DNA of 64,000 nucleotides from Streptomyces sp. SJL17-4 (GCF_036826855.1 NZ_CP104578.1:1674001-1738000), one strand, 5' to 3'. Positions 14,101 through 22,711 are shown, numbered from the stretch's first letter. Notes: generated by a model not told the origin, from the letters alone. A program made the numbers and translations.

Positions 14101-15423
14101 CTGGGCGAGGTGGAGGCCGCTCTCACCCAGTGCGAGGGCGTACGGGCCGCCGCGGTCGTCGCGGCGGGCGAGCAGCACGGTCCCAAGCGGCTGATCGCGT
14201 ACGTCGTCCTCGACGACGGGCGCGACGACACCGAGCAGCGGATCACCGAGTCGCTGCGCAAGGTGGTCCCGCAGCACCTGGTGCCGCAGCGCATCCTCGT
14301 CCTGGACGAGCTGCCGCTCAGCGACAACGGCAAGGTCAACCGGGCGGCGCTGCCCGCCCCCGACGAGGTCGCCGTCGAAGGCGCCGGCTTCGTCGCCCCC
14401 CGCGACGAGGTGGAACGCCGACTCGCGGAGATCTGGGCGGAGTTCTTCGGTGTCGCCGAGATCGGGGTGACCGCGAGCTTCTTCGACCTCGGCGGGGACT
14501 CGCTGCTCGCGGTGCGGCTGATGGCCAGGATCGCCCGCGGTCTGGGCCGCAGCCTGCCGCTGTCCAGCCTCTTCGCCCGGCCGACCATCGAGCTGCTCGC
14601 CCAGGCGGTCCGGGAGACCGGCAGCGGCGAGGAAGGCCGCAGGGCACTCGTACCGGTACGCGCCACGGGCTGGCGGACTCCGCTGGTGTTCGTCCACCCG
14701 GTCGGCGGTGACGTGCTCTGCTACGCGGAACTCGCCGAACTCCTCGGCCACGACCAGCCGTTCTACGCGCTGCAGCTTCCGGACACGGAGCTGCTGAGCG
14801 TCGAGGACATGGCCGCCCACTACGTCGCGGCGGTCCGTGAGGCGCTGCCCGACGGCCCGTACCGGCTCGGCGGCTGGTCGATGGGCGGAGTGATCGCCCT
14901 GGAGATGGCGGCCCAACTCACCGCGGCGGGAGCCGAGGTGGAGCTGCTCGCCGTGGTCGACCTGATGGAACAGCCCGGACCGGCCGAGGGCGCGCCGGTC
15001 TCCGACGAGGTGCTGCTGTCCTGGTTCGCCCGGGATCTGGCGGGCCTTGCCGGGGTGGAGTGGGAGCTGCCGGCCGAGGCCTTCGACGGCCGTCCGCCGG
15101 TGCAGGTGCTGCACGCCGAGGCGCGTGCTGCGGGGGCGTTGTCCGAGGACATCGACCTCGACACGCTGAGCTCCATCGTCGGCCGGTTCCAGAGCAACTA
15201 CCGTGCCCTGCTGCGGTACGCGCCCAGCGGCTTCGCCGGCCGGGTGCTGTCGCTGCGGGCGGCGGACGGCGGTGCGACCGTCGAGACGGCGAACCGCTGG
15301 ATGGAGTACTTCTCCGGTGACGCCGCCCTCGTGGACGTGCCCGGCGACCACTACACGGTGATGCGCGGTGAGCGGCTGCGGGTCCTGGCGGACGAGCTGC
15401 GCCGGGCTCTCGACGCCCACTGA
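2164..15423 (+). CDS. Hybrid PKS-NRPS: KS-AT-DH-KR-ACP / KS-AT-DH*-ACP / Cy-A(Cys)-PCP-TE
   Basis: Terminal megasynthase of 4,419 residues. The ATG at 2164 follows CGGGGGC and begins a coiled docking helix ([16 protein letters not shown]), so it is preferred over the in-frame GTG at 2104. Module 1: KS from residue 36 (Cys208, His343, His383); AT from 570 (GHSQG Ser661, YASH 761-764, methylmalonyl type); DH with intact HxxxGxxxxP (His964, Asp1128); KR with LDD 1470-1472 and Tyr1527; ACP Ser1687. Module 2: KS (Cys1921); AT (Ser2390, YASH); a DH-like domain whose catalytic His position is Phe2696 although Asp2853 and Gln2857 remain; ACP Ser3020. NRPS: cyclization domain with DxxxxDxxS at 3225-3233; A domain (A3 SGSTG near 3720; FDLSVYD and GGATEASIW as in cysteine activators); PCP Ser4113; thioesterase with GWSMGG Ser4239 and His4396. 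Expected end product: an alpha-methyl enone, then an unreduced beta-keto unit, then a 2-substituted thiazoline carboxylate released by the TE. There is no oxidase domain in the A domain. Confidence 0.96.
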   Translation: MTTTDNDKLVEYLKRLTVDLHQSRQRVRELEAGTNDPIVIVGMGCRFPGGVDSPEALWQVVAQQRDVISGLPTDRGWDLDGLYHPDPDHSGTSYVRDGGFLSGAAEFDPAFFGIAPREALAMDPQQRLLLEVSWEALERAGIAPGALHGTSTGVFLGAIAQEYGPRLGEAAAGSAGFGLTGTTSSVASGRVAYTLGLQGPALTVDTACSSSLVALHLAVQALRSGECSLALAGGVTVMSTPGIFVEFSRQRGLAADGRCKSFSADADGTAWAEGVGVLVVERLSDARRLGHDVLAVVAGTAVNQDGASNGLTAPSGPAQERVIRAAVADAGVTFSGVDAVEAHGTGTVLGDPIEAQALLATYGSERDGGQPLMLGSLKSNLGHAQAAAGVGGVIKMVMALQHSELPASLNVSKPSELVDWAAGGVEVLTEPRPWPATEDRARRAGVSSFGISGTNAHVILAEAPTGEPVTEDKAPDGAARLEGATLPWTVSARSADALAEAAGRLAEYVRARPELRPADVAFSLAAKRSAFESRAVVPGAEGRDGLLAGLDALASREVDGENGVSSSRAVFVFPGQGSQWVGMAVELLDSSPVFAQAISECEAALAPFVDWSLTAVLRGEDDAPGLDRVDVVQPASWAMMIALAALWRANGINPTAVVGHSQGEIAAAVVAGGLTIEDGARVVALRSKALRVLSGGGGMAWLSVPETQAQDILTAWPGHISVAAVNGPSSTVVAGRPEALDELLTHCETTGVWARRIPVDYASHSAHVDEIQDTLAEELKDVSPQSGRIAFHSTVTGDVLDTNALDGAYWFRNLRSKVRLADVIAQLTAPDVVFIEVSAHPVLISGITETIGDTGAVVGTLHRNTGSLERFIESAAEAWTHGVTIDWTTLLKPYQAATVELPSYPFQRQHYWLEPEPAATDARGLGLNSAGHPLLGAVVELVEEDRLVYTGRLGLDTQPWLGDHAVHGTVLLPGTAFLELSMAVGARMGWRRLSELTLQAPLVLPPDEAVQLRVTVEPPNANGQRELAVHSRPQDADPGVPWTRHAAALLDIDDETVDFDLAEWPPPGAQEIDVESRYDTLAEAGYDYGPAFQGLRAAWRGGRDVFAEVSLPAELDAASFGVHPAVLDAALHAVGLLREDGGTVLPFSWSGVTRYTEGADSLRVWLSARGEDGVTLRVTDGSGKPVLSAESVTMRPFTADLAATRGTDALFRLEWQPVQTAVPEVDVCLVADLAEVPDPVPQLVAVRCPGSTPDSDSAGAGLAAHAHRAAGWALDLVQDWLADARFTGSRLLVLTDGAAGPDVTNPDQATVWGLIRTAQSEHPDRFALLDTDPGVAYDVDTVPGAVLTEPQLALRAGTALTPRLVRHTAVADLAGAAPLDPDGSVLITGGTGVLGASVARHLVTEHGARRLLLVSRRGADAPGAGELAAELTELGAEVTLSACDTADREALAQLLNGVRLTAVVHTAGLLDDGVIESLTPDRLAAVLRPKVDAAAHLDELTADQDLAAFVLFSSVAGVLGNPGQANYAAGNVFLDALAVRRRAAGRPATSLAWGLWAERTGLTGHLDENTLSTRGIAPLSNEQGLELLDRALADDTAMLVPARLDPAALRSDALNGTLSPVLRSLVRVPRRRAGESGLRRKLGRLSEEEGRRLLLDLVNTQLAAVIGRDSTDGIDPDQPFKSFGVDSLLAVQLRNRLNSATGLRLPATLVFDHPTPSAVVDFTLALARERAESASPQPVAAVVPRTDEDDPIVIVGMGCRFPGGVDSPEGLWQVVAEQRDVISDFPTDRGWDLDALYHPDPDHSGTSYVRRGGFLHEAGEFDPAFFGISPREALAMDPQQRLLLEVSWEALERAGIAPGTLHGSDTGVFAGVMYHDYGGGGRLPEEAEGHFMTGTAGSVATGRVAYTLGLQGQALTVDTACSSSLVALHLAVRALRSGECSLALAGGAAVMSTPNTFIEFSRQRGLATDGRIKSFSADADGTAWAEGVGVLVVERLSDARRLGHDVLAVVAGTAVNQDGASNGLTAPSGPAQERVIRAAVQDAGVSFSGVDAVEAHGTGTVLGDPIEAQALLATYGSERDGGQPLMLGSLKSNLGHAQAAAGVGGVIKMVMALRHGEVPASLNVSKPSELVDWESGGVEVLTEARPWPATEGRVRRAGVSSFGISGTNAHVILAEAPTTEPTAESASGPTAGPTAEDVTEGPEAALPWMLSARSADALAEAAGRLAEFVRARPELRPADVAFSLAANRSAFESRAMVPGAEGREGLLAGLDALASREVDGVAAAVSGAKPGRASGASVVFVFPGQGSQWVGMAVELLDSSPVFAQAISECEAALAPFVDWSLTAVLRGEDDAPGLDRVDVVQPASWAMMIALAALWRANGINPTAVVGHSQGEIAAAVVAGGLTIEDGARVVALRSKALRVLSGGGGMAWLSVPETQAQDILTAWPGHISVAAVNGPSSTVVAGRPEALDELLTHCETTGVWARRIPVDYASHSAHVDEIQDTLASELKDVTPRTGNIAFHSTVTGDVLDTNALDGAYWFRNLRSKVRLADVIAQLTAPDVVFIEVSAHPVLISGITETIGDTGAVVGTLHRNTGSLERFIESAAEAWTHGVTIDWPTLLKPYQAATVELPSYPFQRQHYWLALDAPSVAPGAPRPAVSAAESTSLLGVRMPSSPLAQAQFSPPLDPSAHPCLGDFVVGGRPVVSAGVFVESLIEAVTELAGPGPVSVQDLELPADLALAPAGTGRAAQLIVNDDRFSYYAQDPAGGWQLHAQALARSGASAAPTVALAAGGSGRELTGDELYRLLWQRALYLGSAARWVERIRLGRGEATAEIRSAVPGETEPYVIHPGLVDAMFQTALACFPADGPALVPAGLERFVHYDRGGPQDGLRCHAELFEGGTRARIRLVSANGRLVAEADGVRFVPALTRSVAEPETAQAPTAHHVPTAVRAPAPEPEARPRVAAPAVAAATAPADVSDAAPAVAPDAARALVNRTVARALGTTSARLDARQSLQALGLDSLIAMKIRTTLSKEFDVLLPMKAFLDGRSTDDIADDVLALLGAGPEGHEGAETEAQVADGEAAATEDDSERYEPFGLTDLQQAYLVGRGDAFELGNTSTYFQIEIDLENVDLDRLGASFRAMIERHDMLRAVFTADGEQRIQRDVPAYVIRETDASSLDPAEREAELVAVHEEMRHQVFDTTSWPLFDVRVTRIDDRVIRLHAGFDALIIDGFSTSILFKEWAAHYRGETLPELRLRYRDYVREARALEAGPEYDRALAYWRDRLDTLPPAPQLPLAVSPSSLERPVFNHRGATLGREDWDRFKQHASAAGVSPSAALCTAYAQVIAEWSATPDFSLNLLYFNRLPLHPQVGDVIGQFSTTLMLEIRDSAADSFAVRASDVQSRLWSDMEHSQVSGVQVLRELNRARGGSMRAAAPVVFTSLVNIAGQQDGERGGVVQHLAGIGENGRQVSSSVRTPQVWLDHQAVEEAGELLLNWDVIEELFPAGCIDAMFAAYQRTLRELSRDAAAWQRPRPALAPVADLDVRAEANATDGPVPDGLLHDAVLARAAETPDAPAVITGSLTLTYADLDRRSHEVGHRLRALGAGPGDLVGIVMDKGWEQVVAALGILRAGAAYVPIDARVPAERLHVLLDSAGISRVVTQPWVDDIADWPRGVDRIVVRAGEDADAEHDGASRQAGGELEPLGPSGAKPTDLAYVIFTSGSTGLPKGVMIEHGAALNTIVDVNERYGVTAADRALGLSAMHFDLSVYDVFGLLSAGGALVLPEPSAHREPARWAELVTEHGVTIWNSVPALMEMFTEHALANRLTGLPLRLVMMSGDWIPVTLPGRIRLLLEDAELWSLGGATEASIWSILHPIGEVGEDCVSIPYGKAMRNQRFHVLDGTMRPCPVWVPGDLYIAGVGLARGYLNDEAKTNAAFLHHPVTGERLYRTGDLGRFLPDGTIEFLGRQDSQVKIQGYRIELGEVEAALTQCEGVRAAAVVAAGEQHGPKRLIAYVVLDDGRDDTEQRITESLRKVVPQHLVPQRILVLDELPLSDNGKVNRAALPAPDEVAVEGAGFVAPRDEVERRLAEIWAEFFGVAEIGVTASFFDLGGDSLLAVRLMARIARGLGRSLPLSSLFARPTIELLAQAVRETGSGEEGRRALVPVRATGWRTPLVFVHPVGGDVLCYAELAELLGHDQPFYALQLPDTELLSVEDMAAHYVAAVREALPDGPYRLGGWSMGGVIALEMAAQLTAAGAEVELLAVVDLMEQPGPAEGAPVSDEVLLSWFARDLAGLAGVEWELPAEAFDGRPPVQVLHAEARAAGALSEDIDLDTLSSIVGRFQSNYRALLRYAPSGFAGRVLSLRAADGGATVETANRWMEYFSGDAALVDVPGDHYTVMRGERLRVLADELRRALDAH
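3874..4900 (+). repeat. AT-domain repeat, copy 1 (near-identical to 9061-10087)
   Basis: The acyltransferase segment of module 1 is almost identical at the DNA level to that of module 2, at an offset of 5,187 bases. By eye, about 570 bases (3910-4478) match perfectly, followed by a short diverged patch and a second identical stretch from about 4528 to 4824. Flanking linkers differ clearly. This pattern fits recent gene conversion between the modules. Confidence 0.9.
9061..10087 (+). repeat. AT-domain repeat, copy 2
   Basis: Partner of the copy at 3874-4900, in the same orientation. The first differences at its right side are at about 9666 (aAgAC versus aGgAC) and in the next dozen codons. 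Identity then resumes until the end of the AT-to-DH linker at the [12 protein letters not shown] motif. Confidence 0.9.
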
Positions 15424-15430
15424 ACCGACC

Positions 15431-15461
15431 CGGCCGGGCCGCCCCTCCGGCGGCCCGGCCG
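15431..15461 (+). terminator. Hairpin after the hybrid PKS-NRPS gene
   Basis: A perfect 13-bp stem, CGGCCGGGCCGCC (15431-15443) with GGCGGCCCGGCCG (15449-15461), and a five-base loop, starting eight bases after the stop codon. There is no T-run, which is usual in Streptomyces. It may only reduce read-through, since the next gene is on the same strand and probably belongs to the cluster. Confidence 0.6.
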
Positions 15462-15525
15462 ATCCACCCCGGACCGGTCCCTTCGGGTTGCACGGGTCCA
15501 GGTCCAAGAAGTGAGGACAATCGGT

Positions 15526-16662
15526 ATGGGAATTGATCAGGCCGACCCGATACGGCGGCAGGCCGGTGAGCGAGCGAGCACGCTGCCGGCCACCGTGCCG
15601 GTCGCCGTCGTGGGAGCGGGCCAGTCCGGGCTCGCCGTCGGATATCACCTGCGGCAGGCCGGCGTGGAGTGTGTGCTGCTCGACGCGGACAGCGAGGTCG
15701 GCGAGACGTGGGCGCGGCGCTGGGACTCGCTGAAGCTGTTCACGTCCGCGCAGTTCTCCGGGCTGCCGGGTCTGCCCTTCCCCGGCGACGGCAGGCATTA
15801 CCCCGGCAAGGACGAGGTGGTGGCGTACCTGCGGGACTACGCCGAGCGGTTCGACCTGCAGGTGCTGCCGGACCACCGGGTGCTGTCGGTACGGCGGGAC
15901 GGTGACGGCTATCTGCTGAGCACCACGCGCGGCCACTGCCGGGCCGGGCAGGTCGTCATCGCGACCGGGGCGTTCGGCATCCCCCGCCTTCCGGAGTTCG
16001 CCGCCGCGCTCGGTCCGGACGTACCCACCCTGCACACCAGCGAGTACCGGAGCCCCGCGCAGGTGGCGCCGGGGACCGTGGTGGTCGTCGGCGACGGCAA
16101 CTCCGGCCGGCAGATCGCCGCCGAGCTGTCCACGACCCACGACGTGGTGCTCAGTTGCAGCGAGGCCGTCTCACCGCCCCTGCCGCAGACCGTCGTCGGC
16201 CGGGACATGTTCTGGTGGATGAGCGTCCTCGGGGTGATGCGTCTGCCGGTGAACATGCAGGCGCCCGACCCGGTCGTCGGTGACCGGGTGCCCGAGCTCG
16301 TCGCGGCGGGCGGGCTGCGGACCGTTGGCCGGATCACGGCGGCCGACGGAGCCGAGCTGCTGGTCGCGGGCGGCGAGCGCGTCAAGCCGTCCACGGTGAT
16401 CTGGGCGACCGGTTTCCGCACCGACTGGAGCTGGCTCGACCCGGAGATGCTGGACGACGACGGGCAGCCGCGGCACACCGAGGGCACGGGTGCGGTCCCC
16501 GGCAGCTACTACCTGGGGCTGTACCGGATGCGTACCCGCGGCTCGGCGCTGATCGGCTTCGTGGGCCGCGACGCCGAGCACGTCGCGACGGCGATCATCG
16601 CCACCGCCCACGGCAAGGACACCACGACCACTCCGCCCACGACAGAAGGCCGACCGTCATGA
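15526..16662 (+). CDS. Flavin-dependent monooxygenase (FAD/NAD(P)-binding, CzcO-like)
   Basis: 378 residues. The N-terminal FAD-binding Rossmann motif VAVVGAGQSGLAV and a second NADPH-binding motif VVVVGDGNSGRQIAAEL place it among class B-like flavin monooxygenases that oxygenate C, N or S atoms in the cytoplasm. ATWTG-type ending is represented by VIWATGFRTDW. The ATG at 15526 has GAGG nine bases upstream; an in-frame GTG at 15511 has a weaker site. It follows the hybrid PKS-NRPS by 100 bases and overlaps the next gene by four bases, so a tailoring role on the polyketide-thiazoline is likely. Candidate chemistry includes oxidation of the thiazoline or hydroxylation of the chain; the sequence does not decide this. 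Confidence 0.85.
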   Translation: MGIDQADPIRRQAGERASTLPATVPVAVVGAGQSGLAVGYHLRQAGVECVLLDADSEVGETWARRWDSLKLFTSAQFSGLPGLPFPGDGRHYPGKDEVVAYLRDYAERFDLQVLPDHRVLSVRRDGDGYLLSTTRGHCRAGQVVIATGAFGIPRLPEFAAALGPDVPTLHTSEYRSPAQVAPGTVVVVGDGNSGRQIAAELSTTHDVVLSCSEAVSPPLPQTVVGRDMFWWMSVLGVMRLPVNMQAPDPVVGDRVPELVAAGGLRTVGRITAADGAELLVAGGERVKPSTVIWATGFRTDWSWLDPEMLDDDGQPRHTEGTGAVPGSYYLGLYRMRTRGSALIGFVGRDAEHVATAIIATAHGKDTTTTPPTTEGRPS

Positions 16663-17093
16663 CCAGTGCCACCTCCACCGAACTCGATGTGCTGGGGGCG
16701 CTGTTGGCGTTCGACTTCATCGGGTTCGCCCAGAAGTCGGCCGCACTCGACCCCACCGACCCGCACTACGGTCAGGCGGTCGGCGCCGCCTTCGGGATCG
16801 CGGTCCGCAGGCGCTTCCCGCAGGGTGCGGCGCCGCAGGAGATCAGCGGCTACGTCGCGGAGGTCCTCGGCTCGCTGGACGCCGGCGGGGAGGACTTCGA
16901 CCCGGCGTTCCTCGAAGGCCTCGTCGCCGCCGCCCTCGACGGGGGCACGGCGACCGGCGGTGAGCACCAGGACCCCGAGACGACGATCCAGGCCCGGCTC
17001 GTACTGACGCTCCGGCTGGTACGGGAGCTGGGTCTCGACACCGACCAGCAGCGGGAGTTGCTGACGGAGACGGCACACCGACTGGGCTCCTGA
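16659..17093 (+). CDS. Small acidic protein of unknown function, coupled to the monooxygenase
   Basis: 144 residues, start ATG overlapping the upstream stop (ATGA), so translation is probably coupled. I do not recognise a family. The protein is soluble, acidic and largely helical in appearance, with no signal peptide, no membrane segment and no cysteine. The N-terminal stretch (LDVLGALLAFDFIGFAQKSA) is amphipathic, and the C-terminal third (ETTIQARLVLTLRLVRELGLDTDQQREL) looks like a helix pair. Its position as last gene of the PKS-NRPS run, before a strong hairpin, suggests a partner of the monooxygenase or a pathway accessory protein. That role is inference from context. Confidence 0.75.
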   Translation: MTSATSTELDVLGALLAFDFIGFAQKSAALDPTDPHYGQAVGAAFGIAVRRRFPQGAAPQEISGYVAEVLGSLDAGGEDFDPAFLEGLVAAALDGGTATGGEHQDPETTIQARLVLTLRLVRELGLDTDQQRELLTETAHRLGS

Positions 17094-17105
17094 CGCACGC
17101 GTCCA

Positions 17106-17133
17106 GCGGCGCCCCGGTCACCCGGGGCGCCGC
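17106..17133. terminator. Bidirectional terminator between convergent genes
   Basis: A perfect 12-bp GC stem (GCGGCGCCCCGG with CCGGGGCGCCGC, loop TCAC) lies 13 bases after the last cluster gene and 24 bases before the end of the convergent acyl-CoA synthetase. It probably marks the right border of the PKS-NRPS cluster. Confidence 0.75.
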
Positions 17134-17156
17134 ACCGTCGTTCGCCTCCGCCGCGG

Positions 17157-18818
17157 TCAGGACTCCGGCGGCGCCTGCGGGTCGAGGTCGCCCGGGACCC
17201 AGACGTCCAGCGCCCCTTCCGCGTACAGCGTCCGCACCGCCCGCTTGTCGTACTTGCCGACGCTGGTCTTGGGCACCGCGTCCACGAACGACCACCGCTC
17301 CGGCACCCACCAGCGTGCCACCCGCCCGGTCAGGAACTCCCGCAGCTCGTCCCCGCCGACCTCGGCGCCCGGCACCAACGACACGCAGGCCAGCGGGCGT
17401 TCCTCCCAGCGCGGGTCGGGCACACCGACCACGATCGCCTCGAGGACCGCCGGGTGCTCGATGATCGCGTTCTCCAGCTCGATGGTGGAGATCCACTCGC
17501 CACCGCTCTTGATGCCGTCCTTGAGGCGGTCGCTGACCACCACCCAGCCGCCCGGCTCGATCACGCCCAGGTCGCCGGTGCGCAGCCAGCCGTCGTGGAA
17601 CTTCTCCGAGGAGTCAGGGGAGTTGTAGTACGAGCCGGTGACCCACGGCCCGCGCAGCTCCAGTTCGCCCACCGAGGTTCCGTCCCAGGGCTGTTCGGTG
17701 CCGTCCTCGGCGATCAGCCGGACGTCGACGTAGGGCATCACCCGGCCGCTCTTGGCCAGCCAGCCGACCTCCTCCTCGTCGGGGGTGCCGTACGGGGGGA
17801 CCGCGAAGGTGGCGAGGGGGCTGGTCTCGGTGAGTCCCCAGCCCTGCGTCAGACGGACGCCGTATTGGTCCTTGAGCCGCTGCAGCAGGGCGCGCGGCGG
17901 GGTCGCGCCGCCGCAGCCGGCGAGCCGTACGCTGCTCAGGTCCAGCGGCTGCTGTTCGCCGTGGTGGACCAGGCTGTTCCAGATCGTGCAGATCGCGGCC
18001 ACCGCGGTGGGCCGCTCCTCGTTGATGATCCGGACCAGGTCCGGGGTGTGCAGCTGCCGGCCGTTCATGATCAGGTCGGAGCCCGCCAGCCAGGCGGAGT
18101 ACGGCCAGCCCCAGGCGTTGGCGTGGAACATCGGCACGATCGGCAGGACGCGGTCGCCGTCGTGCATGGCGAAGCCGGAGCCGCCCGAGACGCCGAGGGT
18201 GTGCAGGGAGATCGAGCGGTGGCTGTAGGCCACGCCCTTGGGGTCCCCGGTGGTGCCCGTGGTGTAGCAGAGCGCCGCCGCTTCCCGCTCGTCCAGGTCG
18301 GGCCAGACGTAGCCGGGTCGCTCGGCCGCGAGGAGGTCGTCCCAGCGGTGCACGGCGATGTGCCCGGGCAGGTCGACCTCGGGCGCGCCGCCGATGACGA
18401 CCACGTGCCGTACGCTGCCGAGCCGGTCCCGCAGGGGGACGAGCATGTCCTGGAGGGTCGAGTCGACCAGGAGGACGGCGTCCTCGGCGTGCTCGACGAT
18501 GTAGCCCAACTGGTCGGGGTGGAGACGGAGGTTGAGGGTGTGCAGTACGGCGCCCATGCTCGGTACGGCGAGATAGGCCACCAGGTGTTCGGGGGTGTTC
18601 CAGGCGAGGGTGGCGACGCGCTCGCCGAGCTGCACGCCCAGCCTGGCCAGTGCGGCGGCGAGTTGCTCGGCCTGGTCGGCGATCTCGGCGAAGGTCTGTA
18701 AGGACCGTTCGTTCTGCCCGTCGGCGCATCGGATCACCCGGCTGTCCGCGTAGACGCGCTGTCCGTGCGCGAGGAGGTCACGGACGAGCAGTTCGCGGTC
18801 CTGCATGGTGCTCTTCAT
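17157..18818 (-). CDS. Medium/long-chain acyl-CoA synthetase (adenylate-forming)
   Basis: 553 residues. Activates a carboxylic acid as acyl-AMP and transfers it to CoA. Seen: P-loop YTTGTTGDPKG, aromatic/Glu motif GWGLTETSP, hinge region WLRTGDLGV and catalytic Lys in KTSVGKYDKR. The start at 18818 is chosen because AAGGGG lies seven bases upstream; a longer frame reaching 18986 would run through a repeat and hairpin and has Pro/Thr-rich unlikely sequence. It converges on the PKS-NRPS operon across a terminator and is separated from the export operon upstream by another hairpin. It could supply a starter acyl-CoA for the cluster, or be an ordinary fatty-acid catabolic enzyme; substrate cannot be told from the sequence. 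Confidence 0.92.
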   Translation of the reverse strand: MKSTMQDRELLVRDLLAHGQRVYADSRVIRCADGQNERSLQTFAEIADQAEQLAAALARLGVQLGERVATLAWNTPEHLVAYLAVPSMGAVLHTLNLRLHPDQLGYIVEHAEDAVLLVDSTLQDMLVPLRDRLGSVRHVVVIGGAPEVDLPGHIAVHRWDDLLAAERPGYVWPDLDEREAAALCYTTGTTGDPKGVAYSHRSISLHTLGVSGGSGFAMHDGDRVLPIVPMFHANAWGWPYSAWLAGSDLIMNGRQLHTPDLVRIINEERPTAVAAICTIWNSLVHHGEQQPLDLSSVRLAGCGGATPPRALLQRLKDQYGVRLTQGWGLTETSPLATFAVPPYGTPDEEEVGWLAKSGRVMPYVDVRLIAEDGTEQPWDGTSVGELELRGPWVTGSYYNSPDSSEKFHDGWLRTGDLGVIEPGGWVVVSDRLKDGIKSGGEWISTIELENAIIEHPAVLEAIVVGVPDPRWEERPLACVSLVPGAEVGGDELREFLTGRVARWWVPERWSFVDAVPKTSVGKYDKRAVRTLYAEGALDVWVPGDLDPQAPPES

Positions 18819-18957
18819 GGTGCGGCCCCTTGGAGGTTGCGCCGTCGCGTGGACGAAGCCGGCCCCGAGGGCGGAGCCGGCTGCGAGGGTGGCTGACGGC
18901 TCTGAGGGTGGTGTGGGTGAGGTGGTGACCCTGAAGGTGGGTGAGGTGACCCCGGAG

Positions 18958-18986
18958 GTGGGTGACGGCGGTTCGCCGTCACCCAC
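18958..18986 (-). terminator. Terminator hairpin after the secreted-protein gene
   Basis: A perfect 13-bp stem with a three-base loop (GTGGGTGACGGCG, GTT, CGCCGTCACCCAC) 30 bases beyond the stop of the leftward secreted-protein gene. Immediately to its left, 18905-18957 holds degenerate GGTGGGTGAGGTG-type direct repeats. It probably ends the peptide-export operon. Confidence 0.7.
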
Positions 18987-19015
18987 GTCCGCCTGGCCCG
19001 GGGCCAGTCGTCGGA

Positions 19016-19570
19016 TCAGCCCAGGTACTCGATGTCCCCCACCAGCGTGGCGCTGACGTGGTCGTGGTCGAGGAGGTTGACCCGGGCGTTCATCTTGCCG
19101 CTGCCCCGGACCATCGCGTAGTTGCCCGTGCCGGCGGTGAGCGTGAACGTGCCGGTCGGGTAGACCAGGGTGTTCGTCGTCACCGGCGCGGTGAGCGCGT
19201 AGCTGATGTTGAGCTTGTCACCGTCGGCCTCGGTGAGCGTCAGCGTCCCCTTGATGTCGTACTTGCCGGGGATGGTCGCGAGACACACGACCTCGGTCTG
19301 GGACCAGGTGGCGGTGCCGACCGGCTTGCCGGTGGCGGTCCCCGTCCCGACCACGTTGTAGCCGTTGCAGCCCACGGTGTCCGGATGCGTGGTCGCGACC
19401 ACGCCGAAGTTCGAGGTGATGTCGACGGTGGGCAGCCAGGTGTCGGCGACGATGCCCGCGCGGTCCGTCTCGGTGGCGTACGTGACACCGGCCGTACCGC
19501 CGGTTATCAGTACCGCCGCGGCCGCCACCCCAGCGGCGCGCGCGAGCCATCTGTTCGTGAATCTTGTCAT
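19016..19570 (-). CDS. Small secreted protein, possibly beta-barrel (allene-oxide-cyclase/dirigent-like)
   Basis: 184 residues. A clear Sec signal peptide (MTRFTNRWLARAAG, hydrophobic AAVLITGGTAGVTYA) is followed by a mature domain rich in beta-strand-forming residues, with two cysteines (CNGYN and VVCLAT) that could form a disulfide. The C-terminal pattern TGNYAMVRGSGKMNAR ... VSATLVGDIEYLG resembles the repeating strands of allene-oxide-cyclase or dirigent barrels, a weak similarity only. GGGGGAG precedes the ATG. It is the last gene downstream of the two exporter genes, 171 bases away, so it may belong to the same transcript; it could act on, or protect against, the exported peptide. Function unknown. 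Confidence 0.8.
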   Translation of the reverse strand: MTRFTNRWLARAAGVAAAAVLITGGTAGVTYATETDRAGIVADTWLPTVDITSNFGVVATTHPDTVGCNGYNVVGTGTATGKPVGTATWSQTEVVCLATIPGKYDIKGTLTLTEADGDKLNISYALTAPVTTNTLVYPTGTFTLTAGTGNYAMVRGSGKMNARVNLLDHDHVSATLVGDIEYLG

Positions 19571-19741
19571 CTTCTCCCCCGGAATGATGCAGAAATTGCC
19601 TAACTGCGCCTATATGAAGGCCTGTTGGGGACAGCTTCCCTGATCGAAAGCCCTTCCGTCGAGGCATTCCGGCTTTTCCGTCCGGGAGGCTCGGATTCCG
19701 AAATGTGCCCTCTCCATGTATCCCCGCGCGGCAGACACCGC

Positions 19742-22711
19742 TCAGCCGAGCTGACGGCGTACGAGTTCGTGGAACGCGCCGCTCGTGTCGGCGAGCAGTT
19801 CGGCGGGCGGTCCCTGCTGGGCCACCCGGCCGTCCGCCATGACGATCACCCGGTCGGCGTCCATGATCGTGGACAGCCGGTGGGCGATCACGACGCGCGT
19901 GGCGCGCAGGGTGCGGGTGGACTCGATGACGACACGCTGGGCCTCGTTGTCCAGGGCACTGGTGGCCTCGTCCAGGAAGAGGACCCGCGGCTTGCGGATG
20001 AGGGCCTGGGCGATCATCAGCCGCTGGCGCTGGCCACCGGAGACCGTGCCGCCGCCGTCGGACAGCATGGTGTGCATGCCCATGGGCATGGCCTTGATGT
20101 CCTCGGCCAGACCTGCCATGGCGGCTGCCTCCCAGGCCTCCTCCGGAGCGTACGGCTCCGCCCCGCGGATGCAGTCGAGGATCGACCCGGAGAACGGCTG
20201 CGCGTTCTGCAGGACGACGCCGCACTGCCGGCGCACGGCCGCCCGGTCGAGCGCCGCCAGATCCTGACCGTCGTACAGCACGCTGCCCGCGACCGGCCTG
20301 TCGAAGCCGATGAGCAGCCGGAGCAGGGTCGACTTGCCACAGCCGCTGGCCCCGACGATCGCGACGAACTCGCCGGGCCTTACCTCGACCGACACGTCGT
20401 CCAGGACGAGCGGACCGTCCTCGGTGTACCGGTAGGACAGGTTCTTCGCCTCGACCGCCCCGCTCAGCACCCCCGGCTGTGTGCTGGAACCGCGCACCTC
20501 GGGGGTCTCCCGGAAGACCGGCCCGATCTGTTCGAACATCGGCTGCACGGCGGCGGCCGAGATCAGCGCACCGGTCAGCTGGGTGACCGAGGACAGCAGG
20601 ATCGTCACGGCCGTACTGAAGGTGAGGAACTCTGCGGCGGACATGCTGCCCCGCGCCGGCCCCGCGAGCAGCATGAACATCACGAGCATGCACAGCGGCG
20701 GGCAGACCGCGTTGAGGACGGTGATGACGTTCTTGATCCGGCCGATCCGCTGCTGGAGCTCCCGCGTGCGGGCGAACTCCCGCGCCCAGGCGGCGTAGGC
20801 GAAGCTCTCGGCCGCGGCCACGCGCAGCTTGGGCAGCCCGCGCAGGGTCTGGAACGCCTGGTTGTTGAGCTTGTTGCCGAGGACGAGCAACCGCCGCTGG
20901 TAGCGCAGCTGCCACAGCCCGAGCCCCAGGAAGAGGGCGGCGATGACGAGCAGCATGGCGAGCGCCGCCAGGGCCAGCGGCACGCTGTAGAAGAGCAGCA
21001 GGACGAGGTTCATCGTGCCGACGGTGCTCGCCTGCAGACAGACCGACCCGATGCCGGAGAGCACGCTGCGGATGGCGCTGACGCCCATGGCCGCGCTCGC
21101 CAGCTCCCCGGTGGAGCTGCCGGTGAAGAACGTGACAGGCAGCCTCAACAGCCGGTCCCAGACGGCCGGTTGAAGTGTGGCCTCGATGCGGCCCTCCACC
21201 CGCAGGATCGCGATGTTCTGCAGCAGCATGAAGGCGGCCGAGACGACACTGGCCGCGATGAGCGCCAGCGCGGTCTGCACGATGAGGCTGTCCTCGGCGT
21301 GCGGTACGTACTCGCCGAGGACCTTGCCGGTCGCGATGGGCACGAGCGCGCCGAGGCCGACCGCGACCAGACCGCCCACGAGGAGGCTGCGCAGGTCCCC
21401 GCCGGTCCCCCGCAGGCTGAAACGGAGCAGCCGCAGCAGGCTCGGCCTCCCGTCGGGCAGTGGGCGGTAGAACATGACGGCACCGGGTTCGAAGAGGCCC
21501 TCGTCGGCGGCACCGACGCGCTCCCGGCTGCCGGTGGCGGGGTCGACGGCCTCGTATCCGCCGCGCCGCCACAGCAGGGCGACCGGGGCGCCGTCCTCCT
21601 CCCGCCGCCCCACCAGGGGCCCGCTGTTCTCGCGCCACCAGCGGCCGTGGAGGCTGACGACCCGGGTGCGGATCCGTGAGGCGAGCGCGATGCGCTCGAC
21701 GGGGTCGGCCCGGCCGGGGTCGCCGCCGGAGCCGACCGGCTCCGTCAGGGTGATGCCCGCCTCACGGGCGACCAGCCGGCACACGGCGAAGGCCGCGTCG
21801 TCGCTCCCGCCGCGCCCGGAGGCCCCGCGCGACCGGCCGCCGGAGCGGCCGATGGAGGCGAGCAGGGCCTGGTCGGCCTGGGTACGGGCGGCCTCGCCGG
21901 CCTCGATGCCGGCCGCCGTGCGGTCCTCATGGGCGCGCTCGACCTGCTCGATCCAGTTGTCCAGGGCGTACAGCAGGCGGTACTGCTGGTCGACCATGCC
22001 CTGCCACATCGCCCCGTCGACGAGGAGCGCTGCCGCGGTGTCGTACCCGTCGTACCCCTCGTACACGGCGCCGTACCGGACGCTGCCCGGGGTGATCTGC
22101 ATCCACAGGACGTCGTCGTCGGCCGCGCCCGGGCCGGCGGTGGCGCGGCTTTCGAGCGGCGCCTGGTAGAGGACGCGCAGGCCGCGCCCGATGCCGAGTG
22201 CGAAGGCGTTCTCCAGGGGGCTCAACGGCACCTCGGTGACGCCGTACTCCCCCGGTCCGTACGCCTCGGGCCCGAACCGGCCCTGTCCGTGCGGGCCGTG
22301 CCCGAACTGGCCATGGCCGTACTCCCCGTGCCCGTACTCCCCGTATCCGTACTCCCCGTGCGCGTACTCCCCCTGCCCGTACTCCCCTTGTCCGTACGGC
22401 TGCAGCTCGCGCAGTTCGATGCGGCGCAGCAGGCAGCCCTGGAGGGGGCGGCCGATCAGGGTGTGGCCGGGGCCCTCGGCCGGGCCGAGCAGCAGCGTGC
22501 CCGGCACGAGGCGGCCGAGGAAGTGCCAGTGGCCCTCCTGCGCGGCGTCGATCGCGAACAGGTCCAGCTCGCCCTCGACGACGAGCCACAGCACGAGCGG
22601 CCCCTCCAGGGACAGGCTGCGCATGCCCGCGCAGTCGAGGGGCGTGCCGAGTCCGCCCAGGGCGGCCACGACCGGGTCCACGGCGACGGGTGCGGGGTGG
22701 GGGGACGTCAC
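19742..22711 (-). CDS. NHLM-type peptide exporter, second ABC transporter (membrane-ATPase fusion)
   Basis: 989 residues, GTG start with AAGGAG seven bases upstream and one base after the stop of the partner exporter. Parts: an N-terminal cupin/cNMP-like regulatory domain (about 1-100), a Tyr-Gly-x-Gly-Glu repeat (106-156), a long linker, an exporter membrane domain (about 420-690) and an ATPase with Walker A GASGCGKST, signature VSGGQRQRL and Walker B VLFLDEATSALD. There is no C39 peptidase. This architecture matches the second ABC protein of nitrile-hydratase-leader-microcin (NHLM) export systems, in which two ABC proteins and an HlyD protein occur together. It probably pairs with the peptidase-bearing exporter as a heterodimer in the cytoplasmic membrane to export the upstream precursor. 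Confidence 0.9.
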   Translation of the reverse strand: MTSPHPAPVAVDPVVAALGGLGTPLDCAGMRSLSLEGPLVLWLVVEGELDLFAIDAAQEGHWHFLGRLVPGTLLLGPAEGPGHTLIGRPLQGCLLRRIELRELQPYGQGEYGQGEYAHGEYGYGEYGHGEYGHGQFGHGPHGQGRFGPEAYGPGEYGVTEVPLSPLENAFALGIGRGLRVLYQAPLESRATAGPGAADDDVLWMQITPGSVRYGAVYEGYDGYDTAAALLVDGAMWQGMVDQQYRLLYALDNWIEQVERAHEDRTAAGIEAGEAARTQADQALLASIGRSGGRSRGASGRGGSDDAAFAVCRLVAREAGITLTEPVGSGGDPGRADPVERIALASRIRTRVVSLHGRWWRENSGPLVGRREEDGAPVALLWRRGGYEAVDPATGSRERVGAADEGLFEPGAVMFYRPLPDGRPSLLRLLRFSLRGTGGDLRSLLVGGLVAVGLGALVPIATGKVLGEYVPHAEDSLIVQTALALIAASVVSAAFMLLQNIAILRVEGRIEATLQPAVWDRLLRLPVTFFTGSSTGELASAAMGVSAIRSVLSGIGSVCLQASTVGTMNLVLLLFYSVPLALAALAMLLVIAALFLGLGLWQLRYQRRLLVLGNKLNNQAFQTLRGLPKLRVAAAESFAYAAWAREFARTRELQQRIGRIKNVITVLNAVCPPLCMLVMFMLLAGPARGSMSAAEFLTFSTAVTILLSSVTQLTGALISAAAVQPMFEQIGPVFRETPEVRGSSTQPGVLSGAVEAKNLSYRYTEDGPLVLDDVSVEVRPGEFVAIVGASGCGKSTLLRLLIGFDRPVAGSVLYDGQDLAALDRAAVRRQCGVVLQNAQPFSGSILDCIRGAEPYAPEEAWEAAAMAGLAEDIKAMPMGMHTMLSDGGGTVSGGQRQRLMIAQALIRKPRVLFLDEATSALDNEAQRVVIESTRTLRATRVVIAHRLSTIMDADRVIVMADGRVAQQGPPAELLADTSGAFHELVRRQLG
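22244..22396 (-). repeat. In-frame 15-bp repeat encoding Tyr-Gly-x-Gly-Glu units
   Basis: Residues 106-156 of the second exporter consist of about ten degenerate pentapeptides of the form (Y/F)-G-x-G-(E/Q/P), with x mainly Q, H or Y. The DNA shows a 15-base period (CCGTACTCCCCGTGC type on the plus strand). It sits between the regulatory domain and the linker. Expansion by slippage is likely. Confidence 0.85.

Noticed and set aside
2164..17093. Thiotetronate (thiolactomycin-type) cluster
   Set aside because: Methylmalonyl modules ending in Cy-A-PCP-TE recall it, but no cysteine desulfurase or sulfurtransferase is present in the visible part, and an ER-containing module precedes. Only the full cluster could settle this.
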